From assembly GCA_905250115.1 (NCBI GenBank), contig CAJNOI010000009.1, positions 320,221 through 384,220 on the forward strand: 64,000 bases of DNA. The letters run 5' to 3'. Position 1 is the first letter of the stretch, and each line of letters starts with the position of its first letter. The stretch comes from Adineta steineri. Taxonomy: Eukaryota; Rotifera; Eurotatoria; Adinetida; Adinetidae. Positions 62,201-64,000 of this stretch are shown here, piece after piece. The notes beneath the pieces were generated by a model that saw nothing but the letters and a program-made list of their open reading frames with translations, was not told the DNA's origin and did no database searches. The position numbers were made by a program, and so were the translations under genes.

Positions 62201-64000
62201 AAGTGAATCTTTTGCTGCATCAAAGATAAGTAGTGTTCGAAGAGACTGATGTTTTCTAACAACTAGCTGAAGAGCCTGTCGCAGTTGTTTTATTGATAAA
62301 GTATGTCCTTTATTATAACGGTAGAGAAAGGGCATATTGTAGATAGCGAGCTGTGGTCTATTCGGATCAAACCGAACTTGTTCATTAAACCAGATCCCAG
62401 CTTGTGAATATGATGCTGGTGCTGCAATTAATAACGAGATAATAGTCAGATATAAATGAAGTTATGACTACATTTTTCGGTAACCCTGATGGCTGATGAT
62501 GGAAGAATTTTAATAAGCCAACTGGAATGATGCATAAAACGTATAGGAAGTAGAAGAAAAACATCGAAGATCATAAACACAGCCAAGTCAGATTATTAGA
62601 AACTATTTATACTAACAATATCATTAAAAGTTAGCATCGTTTTAAAAGTATTAATTAGATTAAACGTATTAATATTTAGCATATTAATTTTTATGAGAAT
62701 TTATGGAAGACAAGGAAGAAAGCTATTAATGCAGCCTCTGAATCTAAGATGTAAAACACAAAATAATTGTGATTACTAACAGAAAAACATCCTTAATAAA
62801 TGAGTTGGAATCTATCTTAATGTCTTCGATTCATTAGGCATGCTTAAATTAAAACGTGTATATTTCATGGATCTTTTCAATTCGCTCATAAACTAATGAT
62901 TTTTCTCAGCCGATTTTCAGATATATGCACTAAGTTTCATATTTTAGACTATGCTCGTGATAGTATCGATCATATTTGTGAAGAAAAGAGAGATCGCTTG
63001 AAGTTTTTGTTTTTATTTTAGAAACGCTTCTAGTTCGTGGTTCATAGAAAAGGAGGAAGAAGAGAAACTTGATAAGCATCCAGCACACAATAATCCATGA
63101 TGGTAGCTTATATATATCATAAGGTAAAACGTTAGGTTAATTGTGTGGGCTAATCGAGGATTTAGTATCATATTCAAAAACTTCATAACTAACATCAATC
63201 TTGATTATATCAGATGTAATGGCATGATTCATGTTCATAAAACAAGATTTTCTTGTCATTTTTATAGATTATCTGTTTCTTTATAAACAAAAATGAAGGA
63301 GAAAAGAATTATAGAAACTTACCTTCATTGACAATATTCTGTTGTCGACAGAAGACAGTATCTTCAATTTCTTTAGCTTCTGTCGGTAAAATCAAGCTAA
63401 GTTTCGATATAGATACAAAGTTTGGATTAATTTCATTAGAAATTGATTTTGATGAAAAAAGTTGATCGACAAAATGTTTCAATCTTTGAGCTATGATTAT
63501 AGCTGTTGTCTCATCAAACAGATCACGCGAGCAAGTTAGACAAAATGATAGTTTACTTCCATCGGATGATGGATTGTAAAGACAAGTCAAGTCAAAATCA
63601 AATTTTGCAGCACCATAGGATTTTTGTAGTGGTAATTGCTGCAATGTTGCTGTGTCAATGGACCATTGACTCTCTTCAGAGAGAGTGATAAAATTGAGTG
63701 CTGTTTCAAGAAATGGAACTTGTGATTGTTTAAGTTGAGAGTCTGTAAGAATATGTTGTAGTGGATAATGAGAATGTTCAAGAATTGATACACATTTTTC
63801 TCTCACATGTTCAATAAGTTCATCAAATGACCAGTCAGGATCAACTTGAAGGCGATATGGTAATGTTGAAATAAACATTCCAACCATATTCTGTAATTCA
63901 GTTTTGTATCGATTTGCATTGAGACAAGAAATGCATAAATCATTTTGTCGATATGTTAATTTGAAAAGAAATGCATAGAATGTAGCTAGAGCTAGTTGGA
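39118..64000 (-). CDS. Giant multi-modular nonribosomal peptide synthetase, 5' end outside the window
   Basis: An NRPS activates amino acids (A), carries them on a phosphopantetheine arm (T) and joins them (C). The readable part has eight C domains, four A, four T and a Pls/PosA-type membrane end, ordered C-[C-A-T]-C-[C-A-T]-C-[C-A-T]-C-[C-A-T]-terminal. Exons, high to low: >64000-63323, 62421-61858, 61791-60695, 60639-60340, 60287-59960, 59910-58915, 58848-57352, 55762-55199, 55135-54045, 53987-53688, 53633-53303, 53245-52250, 52195-50732, 50405-49842, 49774-48708, 48651-48352, 48293-47966, 47918-46926, 46869-45370, 44709-44146, 44088-43022, 42965-42663, 42606-42276, 42222-39518, 39456-39267, 39164-39118. 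All junctions keep frame. NRPSs are otherwise bacterial and fungal; bdelloids are reported to carry transferred copies. No thioesterase or reductase is present. Whether it is one transcript or several is unproven. Confidence 0.9.
41290..44709 (-). other. Module 4: Cb4-A4-T4
   Basis: Cb4 (about 44709-43270) starts APASFAQCQIWSENQRDADT; the motif reads HHAFFDY. A4 (about 43265-41570) has FTSGSTGIPKA, A4 core CSFDIHLFEII, A5 NCYGPAEATVN, YRTGDLIRMDDNGL, NGKIDRK. Code positions readable: Asp235, Ile236, Phe239, Cys322, Val330, Asn331, Lys517. T4 (about 41520-41290) differs from the others: the motif is GQLGGTSLGAILALTL, the LGG(D/T)S form common in Pls-type enzymes. The 57-base intron at 44089-44145 contains no stop and is a multiple of three, so its retention would keep the frame. 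Confidence 0.87.
44710..45369 (-). other. Intron joining Ca4 to Cb4 (660 bp)
   Basis: Same phase-1 donor (GAAG|GTACGC) and acceptor (TTATAG|CACCAGC) pattern as the other Ca-Cb joints. No conserved domain inside. Confidence 0.7.
45370..46869 (-). other. Ca4: condensation domain without an A domain
   Basis: A single exon of 1500 bases starting ARASFPQERIFLDEQIRFSS, with the intact motif HHAYFDG (LILFTIHHAYFDGSSRSIFI). It shows VNANRYRSELVNMIGMFVST and EHSHYPLQHILADL, and ends LILPEEVEEREAIMFHRLEN then IINEG. It is closest to Ca2 by eye. Confidence 0.9.
46990..50405 (-). other. Module 3: Cb3-A3-T3
   Basis: Cb3 (about 50405-48965) starts APASFAQIRLWDNESIHFTP; the motif reads HHSLFDL. A3 (about 48960-47270) has FTSGSTGIPKS, A4 SSFDAHVQEIL, A5 NLYGPAEATLG, YQTGDLVHMDENGL and NGKIDRK. 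Code positions readable: Asp235, Ala236, Gln239, Leu322, Leu330, Gly331, Lys517. T3 (about 47240-46990) reads FTLGGHSLLIMQLFHRYKK. The Gly at position 331 in place of Asp or Asn suggests a larger or more hydrophobic substrate than A1, A2 and A4. Confidence 0.88.
50406..50731 (-). other. Intron joining Ca3 to Cb3 (326 bp)
   Basis: Shortest of the four Ca-Cb introns. It contains a purine/pyrimidine-asymmetric patch with G-rich runs on the plus strand (GATGGGTAGGTGTAGG at about 50525-50540). The minus-strand open frame through it is composition-driven. Confidence 0.65.
50732..52195 (-). other. Ca3: condensation domain with altered motif
   Basis: A single exon of 1464 bases beginning GIASFAQERIFLDEQVRFSS. 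The active-site motif is HHAAFDR (VLLIAFHHAAFDRASRSIFS): the catalytic second His and the Asp are kept, but Gly is replaced by Arg. It ends LILPEETQEMEDAIFCRQSH and IINEG at a phase-1 donor. It differs from Ca2 and Ca4 also in its N-terminal segment. Confidence 0.88.
52320..55762 (-). other. Module 2: Cb2-A2-T2
   Basis: Cb2 (about 55762-54290) begins APASFAQARIWLDEKIRFDP; the motif reads HHALFDF. A2 (about 54285-52590) has FTSGSTGTPKA, A4 CSFDIHVQEIL, A5 NLYGPAEATID, YRTGDLVKMDNNGL and NGKVDRK. Code positions readable: Asp235, Ile236, Gln239, Leu322, Ile330, Asp331, Lys517. T2 (about 52560-52320) reads FSVGGHSLLFIELYHHYQ. The 3' A-domain stretch GRKDHQ(I/V)KLHGQRIELGEIE is almost identical to the other modules while the pocket region differs. 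Confidence 0.88.
55763..57351 (-). other. Long intron joining Ca2 to Cb2 (1589 bp)
   Basis: The longest intron of the gene, bounded by the same phase-1 signals as the other Ca-Cb joints. It contains a short tandem repeat at about 55950-55980 (three copies of CATCGTATGA) and a GC-richer hairpin near 56666-56697 (CCACCG pairing with CGGTGG). No domain or conserved reading frame is seen. Confidence 0.7.
57352..58848 (-). other. Ca2: condensation domain without an A domain
   Basis: A single exon of 1497 bases. It starts ARASFAQERIYLDEQIRFSS and has the intact motif HHAMFDG within LILFTIHHAMFDGVSTSIFL. Later come INANRYRSELVNMIGMFVST and EHSHYPLQHIL. It ends LILPDEAKEMELVVFHRFEN and IVNEG at a phase-1 donor. 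No adenylation sequence follows; the next exon is another condensation domain. Confidence 0.9.
58990..62421 (-). other. Module 1: Cb1-A1-T1
   Basis: Cb1 (about 62421-60945) begins APASYSQAGIWFNEQ; its active-site motif reads NHALFDF, with Asn for the first His and Phe for the Gly of HHxxxDG. A1 (about 60940-59260) has core A3 FTSGSTGTSKG, A4 CSYDVHVQEI, A5 NGYGPSETTVD, A7 YRTGDLVKM, A8 GRKDHQVKLHGQRIELGEIE and A10 NGKIDRK. Reading the binding-pocket code by alignment to GrsA gives Asp235, Val236, Gln239, Gly322, Val330, Asp331 and Lys517; the other positions were not assigned. T1 (about 59250-58990) has FTIGGHSLLIMQLF with the Ser for phosphopantetheine. Retention of Asp235 and Lys517 points to an ordinary alpha-amino acid. 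Confidence 0.88.
62422..63322 (-). other. Long intron joining Ca1 to Cb1 (901 bp)
   Basis: Phase-1 donor GAAG|GTAAGT and acceptor TTGCAG|CACCAGC. It contains no readable domain. All four Ca-Cb joints carry such enlarged introns, while introns elsewhere in this gene are about 40-70 bp. Confidence 0.75.
63323..64000 (-). other. Ca1: partial condensation domain at the window edge
   Basis: C-terminal half of a condensation domain: LALATFYAFLFKLTYRQNDL, CISCLNANRYKTELQNMVGM, FISTLPYRL, EHSHYPLQHILTD, and the linker LSLILPTEAKEIED ending in NIVNEG at a phase-1 donor. The frame is open to the last base, so the gene continues beyond the window. The HHxxxDG region lies outside. Sequence places it with Ca2, Ca3 and Ca4, the class that ends without a following A domain. 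Confidence 0.88.

Noticed and set aside
45370-63323. Reading Ca domains as epimerisation domains
   Set aside because: They keep condensation-type spacing and lack the other signature motifs expected of epimerisation domains.
39118-64000. Bacterial contamination as the source of the NRPS
   Set aside because: The gene has more than two dozen exons with GT/AG introns in correct phase, the same AT-rich composition as its neighbours, and lies on one contig with conserved animal genes.
1-64000. CRISPR arrays, rRNA genes, tRNA genes, retrovirus-like elements
   Set aside because: None could be recognised by eye on either strand.

Overview
The window looks like nuclear DNA of a bdelloid rotifer, probably Adineta-like. 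It is strongly AT-rich, and most genes are cut into many small exons by introns of about 45-70 bp with GT/AG borders. Conserved animal genes (2-oxoglutarate dehydrogenase, FBXW7, WDR18, a mitochondrial DnaJ, ATG10) sit beside genes of a bacterial or fungal kind (an alpha-1,3-glucanase and a giant nonribosomal peptide synthetase, NRPS). That mixture is what bdelloids are known for. The species is inferred; no rRNA or mitochondrial marker is present. I assembled exons by hand from splice signals and reading phase. The gene models close in frame and most give family-typical protein lengths.

Layout. 1.1-5.9 kb (+): 2-oxoglutarate dehydrogenase E1, 18 exons. 6.2-8.1 kb (-): a nine-exon protein of unknown function. 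10.6-12.6 kb (-): NHL-repeat propeller protein. 13.3-13.65 kb: a short non-coding DNA transposon (MITE). 14.2-14.9 kb (+): secreted CAP-domain protein. 15.3-17.2 kb (-): DNAJA3/Tid1-type chaperone. 18.1-19.8 kb (+): secreted GH71 glucanase. 20.1-21.8 kb (+): WDR18. 22.2-27.6 kb (+): two tandem single-exon B-box/coiled-coil genes plus the eroded relic of a third copy. 27.8-29.5 kb (+): two small unknown genes, the second cut by a 100-base assembly gap. 29.6-32.6 kb (+): FBXW7. 33.0-33.5 kb (+): ATG10. 34.2-36.7 kb: a family of small secreted proteins. Three cassettes on the minus strand appear to share one signal-peptide exon, and a fourth complete gene is divergent. 37.4-38.6 kb (-): a membrane-anchored or secreted methyltransferase. 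39.1 kb to the right edge (-): the NRPS.

The NRPS is the main item. It runs off the right edge with its 5' part outside the window. In transcription order it reads (C)-[C-A-T]-C-[C-A-T]-C-[C-A-T]-C-[C-A-T]-terminal domain. The terminal part is a membrane-embedded, hexapeptide-repeat domain of the Pls/PosA type, not a thioesterase. Every A domain is preceded by two condensation domains of different kinds: Ca, mostly HHxxxDG, and Cb, HHxxxD followed by F, L or Y. Corresponding exons have the same or nearly the same length in every module (564, 300, 328-331 and 993-996 bases). The introns were therefore in place before the modules multiplied, so the assembly line appears to have grown inside the animal after acquisition. 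The methyltransferase lies directly downstream on the same strand and is a possible tailoring partner. The secreted CAP protein, the glucanase and the small secreted cassette family would fit a chemical or antifungal defence repertoire, but that grouping is inference.
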